A stretch of 64,000 nt of DNA from the NCBI GenBank assembly GCA_021307315.1, contig JAJSPD010000014.1:620001-684000 (forward strand), given 5' to 3'. Source of the DNA: Bisporella sp. PMI_857 (Eukaryota; Ascomycota; Leotiomycetes; Helotiales; Helotiaceae). Position numbers and translations under genes: made by a program. The notes below the pieces were generated by a model, which searched no databases, was not told the origin of the DNA, and saw only the letters and a list, made by a program, of their open reading frames with translations. Positions 11,153-22,428 of this stretch are shown piece after piece (the first letter of the stretch is position 1; each line of letters starts with the position of its first letter).

Positions 11153-14100
11153 TCATTTCAATACCACATACCGACTCGGAGGCGGCCCGAGATAACTCTC
11201 CTTCACCCCGCCCAAATCCAAAACCACCTTCTCAAGCAAAACGTTCTCGTGCCTCAACCGAAGTTTTACCACGTGTTCGCCGTCCTTCAGCTCTCCTGAG
11301 TCATGTCTCCGCTTCCACACACAATCCCGCACCGCGTCTTTCCAACCGATGGGCAACCCGCCTTTTGTGTTGGGTTCCTGTACCAAGCGATGGGTTGTGA
11401 CTTCGCTATCGTCGATCTGCACGTCGTATTCCATGCATCGAGCTGGGTCGTAGTCGAGCGTCATGTTGAACTGCAAGTCCAGCACTGCGTTGGTGGTGGG
11501 TGTGAAAGTGTATATATTGTAGGTGAGGAAAGGGAGTTCTGAGACGTCCGGGAGAGGGTTCGATGGGTCGAGGGAGACGGATCCTGCTTCGGAACGGCCG
11601 ACCTCTGGGAGGTGGTAATAGGGGGCCGGGACGGGCTGGCCCGCAGCGTGGACGGAGATGTGACCGTCAGCTTCGACGAAGCCTTCGAATGGAGCTTTGA
11701 TGTGGCGGTTGATGATGGGAAGATGGATCTGCTCAAAGTCATCTCCGTATGGCCCGTAGTTACCGCCCGTCGAGCGAACATCGATCAAAACCTCCTCGTT
11801 AAAGCCCGCAGGCACCGCGTCCCAATCAACCGTGATCAATATCCGTGCGTCATCTTCACCAGGGACTAAATGCCCCTCCGTCTTAGAAAGTTTTATCCAT
11901 TCGTACGGCGAGCTCGCCGTCCAATTCAGCGCGATAGACCCCCGACTGAACACCTCAAGCCACCTCTCCTTCGGCCCATACGGCGTCATCGCCCCCAGCG
12001 TAACACCCGGCACCAGGTCGCGCCTGCTCGGGTGCGTTCTATCACTCTCTTCGTTACACACGCCTGGCCTAACTCCCGCATGTCCCTCAACAGCAACGCC
12101 CATCTGTCCCACCAATGGATTGCTATCCTGCCCTGCTTGCACATAACATAAGCCGCTGATCATATCCCTGCTCGGCGCATGCCATGTCTCCCTGTATCCG
12201 TAATGCGTTTGCCGCATGATATGATTCCATTTACCGTTTAAGAGGGAGTGGAATTCTTGTGAGAGGGCGAAATCGGCGGAGAAGAGGGAGAGGACGGCGT
12301 TGAAGGCTTTGTTGGCGGACGTGCGGCGTTGGAGAGCATAGTGCTGGTTTAGGGCGAGGTGGATGCGGAGCGAGGTGTATATCGTGCTAGCCTTTATGGG
12401 ATGCAGCAATAACTGAAAGAACGCGGGTTTGGAGGACTCCGAGATTTTGGTGGAGTAAAGATCTTCTACTGAAGATAGCAGCGCTTCCCATCTAGACAGG
12501 ATTGTGTTTGCCTCATTGTAATGGAGAACAGAGTAGCTGTCAGCTTCGATGTGCTCATGGCGCCGTAAGGAGGTCAAGCGCTCATACTCATGCCACGCCG
12601 CAGCAACAGGCCCTGCAACTTCGTCGCCAAATTCGCGCTCCGCAAGAGTCTCAAAGAACTGTAGAAAAGAATCTGCTTGTACGGAATTGATATCCCAAGC
12701 CAACGCCATAGCGAGCGATAGAGGCACCTCCATCGGCTTGATATCGCCAACATTGAAGACCCAAATCTGCTTCGCATTGCGGCGGTGAGCTTCCCGAAGT
12801 TGATGCCATGTCTTCCCCAGAGAGTTCGAGTTGAGCCATTTGTAACTCCTTGGATGGCCTACGTACTCAAAGTGGTAATATATGCCAGCGCCGCCAGGTC
12901 GGTCAACTTCACGGCCTGAGGGCAAACGGCGAAGGGTGCCAAAGTTATCGTCAGCAAAAAGAAGAGTGACATCGTCCGGCACGTCAAGATTTCCAGCATC
13001 CCAATACTCCTGGACTTCCTTATAAAGAGCCAGCAGCTGCGGCACGGCATCTTCGCAACCATATAACTCTTTAACAAGTGATCGCTGAGTCTTGATAACA
13101 TCCCGTACAACACCAGCCGGGTCATCTGTTTTCATGGATTTGTCATACTCGCCTCTCATCCCCATCGTCAGGTATGATTCACGACCCTTGGCTCTCTTTA
13201 GACCTTCATCAAAGAATTGAGAAATCTTTTGTTTGTTCTCGAGCCACGACCAGCTACCGTCTGGATTATCCTCGAACCACTCGTTTGTGGCCCTTTGCAT
13301 CGGTTCATGATGCGAAGTAGATATGACGATGCCATATTCATCGGCGGTCTTCTGGTTTTCGGGATCATCAGTGAAGAACGAACTTCCCGGATTGGGATAG
13401 CCTGGCCACATTGCTGGCCACATAAAATTTGCCTATTCCACCTGTAAGACACAATTCCTCAAGGAAAGAGGCAGTTTACCTTAAGTCGCAGCAGTAGCTC
13501 AAAAACCTTGATATGAAACTTCTTCCCATAGTTACCAAATTTCTCTAGGACAAAGCCCGTAAGTGCTGGTGCTTCATCATTGATGAAGATTCCTCTGTGC
13601 TTGACGCTGGGCTCTTTACTTGAGAATGTCACTGGCAATGCATATATATCCTTGTGATACTTTGGGGGAACATCCGCCCACCAATACCATCTACAAAACC
13701 TTTTTAGCTACAAACAAGCAGTAGATTTCAAGATTACATACGGAGACACACCGATCTGCTCAGAGAGTGTATACGTGCCAAATATTGTGCCGCGCTTATC
13801 GCTGCCTGCAATCACGAGCGCCTTTTTACATCCTTTGATACAGATGGGCCGCTCAACAACTGTGATGCAGAAAGACTCCCATTTCCCGCGTACAGCGTTC
13901 ACATCAACTTGACCTGCTGCTACAAGCTTCTGTATCAGGCCAGATTTCTCAAGACTCCCAATGACGATAGCTATTTCACTCCTAGAATCAACGCCACCAG
14001 CAGCATCATACGTCACGATGAAAGCACTTGCTTCGCTCTTTGTTACACGTCCAAAATCTTCTGTCAGTGTTTTACCAGCAATCTTGACTCCAGGGAAGTC

Positions 14101-14205
14101 ATTGTTGTCGACTAAAACAGTTGCGCCAACAAGACTGACAAGTGTCTCTGTGCCTTTAGCTTCCCCGGCAGCTTCCTCGAATGTAACGATTTGTGGTTCC
14201 AACAT
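11153..14205 (-). CDS. GH115 xylan alpha-1,2-glucuronidase
   Basis: Removes 4-O-methyl-glucuronic acid side chains from glucuronoxylan, including internal positions (family knowledge for GH115). Exons 14205-13742, 13690-13480 and 13432-11153 join in frame to 985 codons (984 residues), typical of fungal GH115. Landmarks: KRGTIFGTYTLSEQIGVSP then WYWWADVPP across intron 1; KHRGIFINDEAPALTGF; ANFMWPAMWPGYPNPGSSFF across intron 2; GIVISTSHHEPMQR; DDVTLLFADDNFGTLRRLP; GGAGIYYHFEYVGHPRSYKW; then a long C-terminal helical and beta-sandwich part. The start at 14205 (MLEPQIVTFEEA) has no signal peptide. Either the enzyme is intracellular or non-classically secreted, or a short upstream signal exon was missed. 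It is divergent from the MFS permease, with about 1.2 kb between the start codons. The family call is firm; the exact start is less so. Confidence 0.93.
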
Positions 14206-15431
14206 AATGATGCCTTCTATGTCGCTTTCAGCGTGAGGAGTATAGACACCATTCGTAAGCTCCAGGATTAATAAATGAAATGTAGACCAACAAAGACGGC
14301 AGAGCTCAAATACGAGATAATCAGCCAGCAAATCATGACAGCAAAACTAAAATACAGTCTAATTCTGCGATGTCCCGTTTTTGATGCGACTAACAAAAAT
14401 GTCAATAGTGGGCAAAATTGGCTACGAAATGCTTCACATTGCATTAGCTGTTGTTTCGCCTGCAAAAGCCGCCTTTTCTCCTCCAGAACCCGATTGTTGG
14501 TGGGTCCTTGTGAAAGAGGTTCAATAGCTGCCAGGCCAAAAGAAGCAGAAATCTGCGGCGAAGACAACTCGGGCCACGCCAAGAAGGATTGATATTTGGT
14601 CATCGCGTCAGCTGACTTGGAAATAAAGCCGATGATGATTGGATGTCTCCTCGTTCCAGTCAGAATAATGAAGACACTAAGTAACTGACTCAAGCTTTGA
14701 AGTTGGCTCGGCACGTTAGAACCATAGAGCAAGAATTGGCAAGTATGCCGACAACCCATCAACTATGTGGATATAACCTTGCACAATCACGTGATGCGTC
14801 GTTATACCTTACCAGGACTCAGACCTCGGTATATATTAATTTCGAAGAGAGGGAGACAAGAGAAAAGCACATCAAGGGTGATTTTCAAGTTTTTCTCTCT
14901 GAAGGTTTCGTGGATAAGAGCCAGAATATTATAATATGAGAGGCCGACAAACCCCCGTTAACCGAAGCTGGATATTCCTTGTTTATCCCTGGCGGTTACA
15001 ACGTAACACCCCAAATATGGTTTGGCTCCTCCTCACACCGCACATGTGATAAACGGCGGCAACAGGGCATGTTGGGAGCTCATCCATTCTCTCAGAAGGT
15101 ATCTTTGCCGAAGAACTATCTCAGATCTGGTCGCATCCGTAGTCTACAGCCGGTACCAATATCATGGAAACCTCGCAGAGAAATCTGGTAACCCCATGGG
15201 GGCCTCTCCACAATCTTCTTTTTGTTGGGAGCTATCCCCGTGGGTCATCGTCGACCGCGTCTCCATGCACAGATATGGGTGGGTCTGAGTTGACCGAGGA
15301 CCCAGATTGTTGTTATTAGCAGAAGATATAAAGACCATGCGTTTTCCCAGCATGCCCATGTTTTCCAACCCCATCTTTGATCAGTAATTTGACTTGGGAG
15401 CCTGAACTTGGTGCGAACCTCAATCACGATC
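14206..15431. promoter_or_regulatory. Shared region between divergent GH115 and MFS genes
   Basis: The two flanking genes are transcribed away from this 1.2 kb stretch, so it must hold both promoters. The short open frames inside are not convincing. I did not see a clear cluster of known carbon-response motifs by eye. Confidence 0.5.
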
Positions 15432-17325
15432 ATGGCGGACCAGATCAAGCATGAAGATGCGACCATCACTGCTGCCGGAGATGAGAAGCTTGAGGCGGCT
15501 TTGTCGCATGAGGAATTGGGCAAAGACCATACCAATTACAACCTCGTTGACAAGGAACTCGCCCAGTATGCCTCTGATATACCTGTCCATATCGACGAGG
15601 CGACCAATTCGAGATTGAAGAAGTCGATTGATCGTCGAGTTCTGGTGGTCATGATTGTGACATATTTCTTGCAGAGCGTTGATAAAGGAACGCTGGGATT
15701 TGCTTCCATCATGGGTATTCAAAAGGATACCGGTCTTCATGGCCAGCAGGTACGATTTACTCCAAAAGCCAAAGCATTACAGTAACAGCTAATGTCTCTG
15801 CAGTATTCCTGGTTGACCACCATCATCTACCTTGTTATTCTCTGTGTAGAATATCCCGTAAGTATTATAGCATTGTGAGAGGATGAAGACATTAACAATT
15901 TTAATTCTAGGAAAATTACATTATCCAGCGAGTTCCAATCGCCAAATGGCTCGGTAAGTAAACCTCGATTGCTTCCTCATCATGATGTAGAACTCTTCTA
16001 ATATCTCGTAGGCGTGAACATCGTCCTATGGGGAACTGTGGTTGCTCTTACAGCTGTTGCTAAAAATTTCACTGGGCTCATCGTTCTGCGAGGTCTTCTC
16101 GGTGGTTTTGAAGCAGTGTGTCAGCCAACCTTCACTTTGCTTTCGTCTATGTGGTACAGGCGCGAGGAGCAAGCAGCAACCGTCGTTTTATGGTAAGGTC
16201 CAATACCATCAGCAAGATCTCCCTCTCATCTCGGCAATTTAGGTACATGATGAATGGCCTCCAGCAAATCATTGGCGGTTTCTTAGCTTTTCTCTTTACC
16301 CACATCCCAGATTCGGCACCAATTCATGACTGGCAGGCTTTGTTCATTTTCCACGGTATCGCGGCCGTGTTCTGGGGAATTTTCGTTCTCTGGTGGATGC
16401 CTGATTCTCCTATGAAAGCTAAATGCTTTTCGGAAGAAGACAAGAAACTGATTATAGAGCGAGTCCGTGACAATCGCACTGGACTGCAGAACAAGAAATT
16501 CCGCATTCATCAGGTCAAGGAGGCGTTTCTCGATCCGCAAGGTAAGCTCTCTTTACCCCTTTTCTAGTGCTAGTGGGGATAATCTGACATCACAACAACA
16601 TAGTGTATGCGTTTATTTTGATCCAAATCTTCACCACACTTCCATCTGGAGGAATGGGTGCCTATGCCGCAATCGTGATCAAGTCATTCGGCTACAGCAC
16701 CTGGGAAACACAACTGCTGCAGATGGTAACTGGTGTCGTCCAAGTTTCCTCCATGTTGACAGCAGTTTGGATTGAGCGGAAGTACAAAATGAGCATCTAT
16801 CCAGCCATAGTATCTGTTCTTCCAACCATTGCCGGCGCTGCCGCTCTTTGCGGTACTAAATTTACTCCTGATAAGCGTGTAGGCCTGCTTATCGCATGGT
16901 ACTGCATGTTCAGCTTCTGGGCTGGTGTCGGTCTTGCACTCTCGCTTGTGACTCGCAACGTCGCCGGCCAGACGAAGAAGTCAGTCGTTGTGTCGTTGAC
17001 TTTCATGGCATGGGCTACAGGAAACTCCATTGGGCCACAGGTTTTCAGACAAAAGGACGCCCCCCGATATTTCCCTGCTTTCGCAGTTATCCTTGCCTCA
17101 TTTGTATCATTGGTGGTAGTATTTATTCTCTTAAGAACCTACTATGTCTGGCAAAATAAGCTTAAGGACGGAAAGCTTGCCCGAGGAGAAGCTGTTCCCG
17201 ATATCGATGGAGTGCACGCATTTGAGGATATTACGGATAAGGTAAGATTCCTTATGCTTATCACGCCTGAATCATAGCTAATATCTTACCCATAGGAGAA
17301 CGTCAACTTTCGCTACCAGTATTGA
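15432..17325 (+). CDS. MFS permease, anion:cation symporter (Dal5-like) family
   Basis: Twelve-helix plasma-membrane transporter related to fungal allantoate, nicotinate and organic-anion permeases; the substrate is not known. Seven exons fit exactly: 15432-15749, 15804-15857, 15911-15953, 16012-16192, 16243-16541, 16604-17241 and 17296-17325, giving 520 residues. Features: a charged cytosolic N-terminus; KKSIDRRVLVVMIVTYFLQS leading into helix 1, then DKGTLGFASIMG; the family's helix-4/5 element RGLLGGFEAVCQPTF; a central loop WWMPDSPMKAKCFSEEDKK; RKYKMSIYPAIV; and VARN-like VTRNVAGQTKKSVVVS, typical of this family. ATG 15432 is the first ATG inside the 5' open frame that gives a normal N-terminus. 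It is divergent from GH115, so uptake of a hexuronate or similar acid is an attractive inference but unproven. Confidence 0.92.
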
Positions 17326-18571
17326 GCAGTGCTACTTGACAAAATTGGTGGTCGAGCGGTTTGTAAAAAGTGCCTGTGTATGCTTGTATAACCTCACTTA
17401 TTGCACTATCTAGCCTGGTTGATTACGGGTTCAATATGGTACCATGTTGCCAAACCGGCCACCATTTAAGAAAATTCTTAAGACCTCATAAGTTGCTATT
17501 GAATTGGCTATCCAACAACTGATTTCAGTGTCTCAAAAGTATGCTGCCTGATACCGATCCCTGAATGTAGTGATATACGTGAGAATTAGAAAAATGTTAC
17601 GGGCTAACATCACGTTTGAATATTATCTCCCTAGCCCTTCCCAATAAACTACCCGCCCGCCCACGCTTAGCTCATTTCATAGAGTTCGAGGATGAAGACC
17701 CAACAACATACCATTTTGTAAAGCTTAGTCTCAGCGAAGTTGGGTTCATCTTAAGCAATAAAACCGGTTCATACATCGTTATGTATTTACAAGTAATATA
17801 GAAGCTTAATCAATATAAAACACATTTAACTTAACTCAAATTGTCGTTTGGACTGCTTTTAAACTTTACTATTAGTTAAGCTATGTTTTAGAACCACAAT
17901 GTACGTAGCGTTGATTGGTTTATACGATCAAGGTTCAATCTCGCGAAAGCGCTCGCAAGACTTCAGCCACAGCCACGTTAGGAGCATATGTCATCTTCAT
18001 TGCAGCAACATAATGGATTATCTCAGCAGAGAACTCGACGCGTTTTGGGATGACTAGAAGCAAAACACAGCACTGAAGTATCAGGGGCAGGCGCAGGGAA
18101 AGCAACAATTTTGATCCCAGCCATTAGCTTAACACATCTTCGAACCTGACAGTCTTCTCCCCACCTCCACATCCTCAGTTGCTCCTGCCGGCACCTGAGG
18201 TATATAATTCTCGAATGACAGCGCTGCTTCCTCTCAGCGATCCATATTTGATGAAAATTGGAGGTTTGTCGTGCCCCCTTGGGTATACAGGAAGTGCAGG
18301 GGAAGTTGTTACCTATCTTATGGGACTTTAGGACTCTAGGAAATTAGCACTCCTCCACGATGCATTGTGCAATCAACCAACACTTCTCTGCTAAACAGAA
18401 TGATTGTGCCATTATTATTACAACATTTATTATATTTACTACCAAATACCCCAACACGAGAAGACTCGCATGACTTGCTCTTGATGATCACAATTTATGT
18501 CTCCTTCCAATGAGGTTTCAAGACTACATGGCTTCGGACTACCAGTCTCATACGTATTCATATCTCAATAG
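17326..18571. other. Gene-free stretch before the NACHT pseudogene
   Basis: AT-leaning DNA with no coding motif, RNA gene or clear repeat. It may include the lost 5' end of the NACHT gene that follows. Confidence 0.5.
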
Positions 18572-21150
18572 ATGAGAAATTCGTTTCCATCTCCGATTGC
18601 CTCAATTGCAATGGTGAACACCGTCGCTGTGAAGCCTACAAGCAATATCTTCAGTTTTTTATATTTCGTCTCTAATTGTTCATCCAAGCTGCATGAACTT
18701 GACAAACCACAAAGTTCAGACGCTACTATTCTCCAAGAAATTGACAACCTGGCCAAGAATCTACTTGAGCGCACGAAAAAAAGTCTAATTTAAACTTGCA
18801 GACAGTGTAGCTCTTGTCTCGCAAGAGGATGAACTCCTATATCGGCTTAGCCAACACTGCTAAGAGGTCTCGGAGCAATTGTCAACAGCTTTGCGGCGTT
18901 GTAAAGTTACCAAGAGTCGGGGTGAGAGTAATGGAATCGATTAGCTCATTCCCGAGGAGTTTTACGACCAAAAACAATAGCATGCTATCAGGAAGGATTT
19001 GCAAGAGTGCCTGACCCCACTTCAATGGCCATCCATTAACGAGACGATTCGAGAACTAGCGGCCAAAAACAGTCGTTTGGAGGCGAACAGGAGTAAGGAT
19101 ATTGAAGATTTGACATCTGGCATCAATAACTCCTTCTTGCATTTGAGGGACCAAGGGCTTGACAACAGCAGAAGCTTGGTGATCTGGTCTCAGATTCTTC
19201 GATCTGTACAGAAAGCAACGGATTACTCCACGGAGCAAGTTATTTTGAGTGCACTACATTTTTGGACAATGAATCGACGGCAGGAACTAAATATCGAAAG
19301 AGCACGAAAACACGTTCGAATGGATATTCGCACAAGAACCGAGCGAAAGCAACCCACAGCCTGTTGTTAATTTTACGGAGTGGTTGGTGAAAGATGAGCC
19401 GTTGTACTGGATATCAGGCAAGCCCGGATCTGGCAAGTCAACTATGGTGAAGTTCATTACTGAGAGCTTCAAGGCAATGGATAGGTTGAAACAGCGGGCA
19501 GCAGAACATACACTCATCACTGCCAGCCTTTACTTTTGAAGTCGGGCGAAAGTCTCTGCAGAAATCCGATTCTAGCTTGCTGCGATCCATTCTTTTCCAA
19601 ATCCTTCGACAGTGCCCTGAGTTGATTCAACGAGCATTTCCTGAGCAATGGAAGAGCTGCCATTCTCATAGCGCTAACCAGCAACTTGCCTACATAGTTT
19701 CAAACACAACAAAAGGACTCCTGGCAGCATACCTGCGTATCTCTAGCCTACTATCAACCGTAAAAGTGAAATTATGTTTTTTTCCATTGACGGATTGGAT
19801 GGGTATGACAGAGACTCCTCTGATATAGCTCGCTTGATTGAATCACTGAGCAAAACAACTAATCTGAAAGCCTGCATATCAAGTTCGTCCCTGGCCGGAG
19901 TTTGAGGCTAGCTTTGGCGGGAGTAATCCTTGGAAGCTATACGTTCACAAGTTGACGGAGCCCGACATGGTAGAATACATCTAGGACTTGCTGGAAAGAG
20001 ATTTGATGTTTTGCAAGTTGCGAGAGGCACATAGAGATGAGGAAGTTCAGGTTTTGGTCAAAAGGATCGCCGAAGGAGCCGGAGTATTTCTATGGGTGTT
20101 CTTGGCCGTTCATTCCCTAATCGATGGGACCGCCGATACAGACAGGATTGGCGACCTACAGTCCAGGCTCGCTGTGATACCGACTGATCTTGAATCGTAT
20201 TTTGAACAAGTGTTGCTTAACATTGATGACAAAATTACGGAAATAGGCGGCACACACTTTCCTGATTACGCTTCGCGCCGCGGAAGAACTACTCTCATGT
20301 GCTACTGGTTTGTACAGAGCTAGAGGAATGTCAATGGTTGTTTGGGTTTCGCATAGACTTTATATACAGGACTGTTATGGACTTTCTGCGAACGGTGAAA
20401 ATGCAACAATTTCTCGCAACATGGTCGAGTGATTCCTTCAATGTTGACTTGGAGATTTGCAAAGTTTGCCTCGCGACTATCAAAATAACACCCTCGACAC
20501 ACGATATGTTCAAGGACGCGGCACGTGCTCTCTCAAGCCTGCATTTGTTCTTTTCTCACGCGAAGCTTTTGGAGCGCTCGACACTCAAAGCGCCACGCAC
20601 GGCCCTCGTAGATGACCTCGTTTCTTCGCTAAGAACACATAAAAATGAGCTTGATGATATCAAGTGGATGATACTGGGACCTGAAGGCTATTGGGCTTAT
20701 AGTTCCGGTTTTGGGTTTTCCATCCTGTGTCACATCGCTTCACACGGCCTTGGGGAATATATCGCGCCCAGCTCAACAGCGGCCAACCGCAATTTCCAAG
20801 CCGCCCTCTGAGCTTCTTTCTGGCTGCCTGTCACTTGGTCCGCAAGTGAGAACTGGAAAGTCAACATTGAATGTCGATACGACCCGGCTGTTTCTACGAC
20901 GAGGTCTTGATCTAAACTTCCCGTGGGGTGACAGGAACTTCTCGTTCTGGCAACGACTTCTGGCCACGATGCTATAAAGATTCGATAGATCATGGCGCGG
21001 ACCTGGACGTGGTTATCGAAGTCTCCGATCATCGCAACGGCACGAAGGTTATTGATATTGTGGAAAAACTACTTTCCAAAGAGCAGTTTTTTGCATCGAA
21101 ATTCTCAAATGGTATTAGAAGAACCTGAACTGATTACACCCTATGCACCA
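18572..21150 (+). pseudogene. Broken NACHT-NTPase (fungal NLR/STAND-like) gene
   Basis: Intact relatives are STAND NTPases with an N-terminal helical domain, NACHT domain and variable repeats, linked to self/non-self and heterokaryon incompatibility (family knowledge). Recognisable pieces in order: N-terminal helical domain (LQEIDNLAKNLLERTKK, about 18735); a helical linker (INETIRELAAKNSRLEANR, about 19032); the block before the NTPase (EQVILSALHFW); the Walker A motif GKPGSGKST at 19417-19443; SLLRSILFQILRQCPELIQR; a Walker B-like FFxxDGLD remnant around 19780-19805; GAGVFLWVFLAVHSLIDG (about 20080); and HRTVMDFL-like TVMDFLRTVKMQQF (about 20373). These lie in different frames, separated by many stops. 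Several stops are one transition from a sense codon, such as YI-TAG-DLLER, where CAG is expected. No repeat domain is recognisable after 21.0 kb. Loss of function looks certain. Confidence 0.85.
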
Positions 21151-22428
21151 TCACGTAGGGAAAACCTTAATCAACCTAAAATCAGAGTCTTCTAGATATG
21201 AAGACCATGGCCGTAAGTACCTTAGCCCGTGATGTCAGGAAGTGCAATCGAAGGAACGAGAGCAATTCCTAAAAGCCTGTAATTAACGAAGGCACCAAAC
21301 CAAGGAGCACATTACGGAGGTCGAAGCTCGAGAATATCACCAGAATACTGCCAAGCGGTAAGCTCTCCTCTTCATGCTGCTAGACACAACTAAAGGAGAA
21401 CCATCATGCTCAGCGGATCCGCGCACACTCTTCCCATGTGTGAAGTCTTGACATGTGTCAAACGGATAGATTATAAGTGATATTATTACGGAATAGGCTG
21501 TAGAATAGGGCATAAATATTTGATTGTAAAGCTAATAGAATCAACTATCTAGAGTGATGAAAATAGGGGTCCGGACGCCAAGAGAGACTAAGCCAAATCT
21601 GGCCAATAGGCTTGACCGTTTCACAACATGTGACTAACAAAGCAGAATCTTGTCTCTTCAACCACCGCCGGCCGTTGAGATACTTACATATGAAGTAGGA
21701 CAATCTGTCTAGTAGCAATTTCTGAGGCGTAAGCGCTGAAAGGTGATAGGTGCGGCTGTGCTTCGGTATTCAATATTCTTGGCGGAGAATGGGCTTCGGC
21801 ATCTGGCTGCTAGCCCTGCAAATGACGACGACTGGCTTGACCCCCGGCACCGGTTTCCCCGCTGACGTTGGAGAGGAGCCTACAACGTTGTAGCGACGAG
21901 TACTAGACCAGCTACATAGCAGTTTGTTGTTTAATATTTAGTAACTTCCTCTCTGAAGCCTGTCTCTCCGCACAATTGTACGGGCCAAATGCGGGGAGCG
22001 GGGAATGCTGGGGATCTGCTGTGGGCTTGTGATTTTGGATTCCTTGCCGACTTGAGGAAGCGATGGATGCGTTTTTCAGAGCAAATCAGCTATCATCCCC
22101 TCACGAGTCACGACGAAGATGCCTGACTTTTTTTGTACTCCATCCTTGGCCGTGGCTAGGGCGATGTTAATAATGTAGGATTGGTGGGTAAAATGCCCAT
22201 CTCACGAACGGAGAACATATAGCCTTCATCAGCGAAGCCACCGTGTGCAGAACGTAACCCAGGACGGAGAAGTATGACCAACTCTTTCTATATTTCGTCG
22301 AGGGGGGCGAATACTCTAGGAGTGGCTCGGACCGTAATGACACTACGACACTGCCCTGAATATATATATCAGTGCGATGCGCGTTGAGGTCCCTGACCAC
22401 GTCCCATGCCGTCTAGAACGACGATATC
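21151..22428. other. Gene-free stretch upstream of the GH43 gene
   Basis: No gene is seen. The last few hundred bases are the presumed promoter of the GH43 gene; the distal part may contain unrecognised NACHT-gene debris. Confidence 0.5.

Noticed and set aside
17931..17950. tRNA T-arm-like GGTTCAATCTC
   Set aside because: No matching acceptor stem or anticodon arm could be paired around it.
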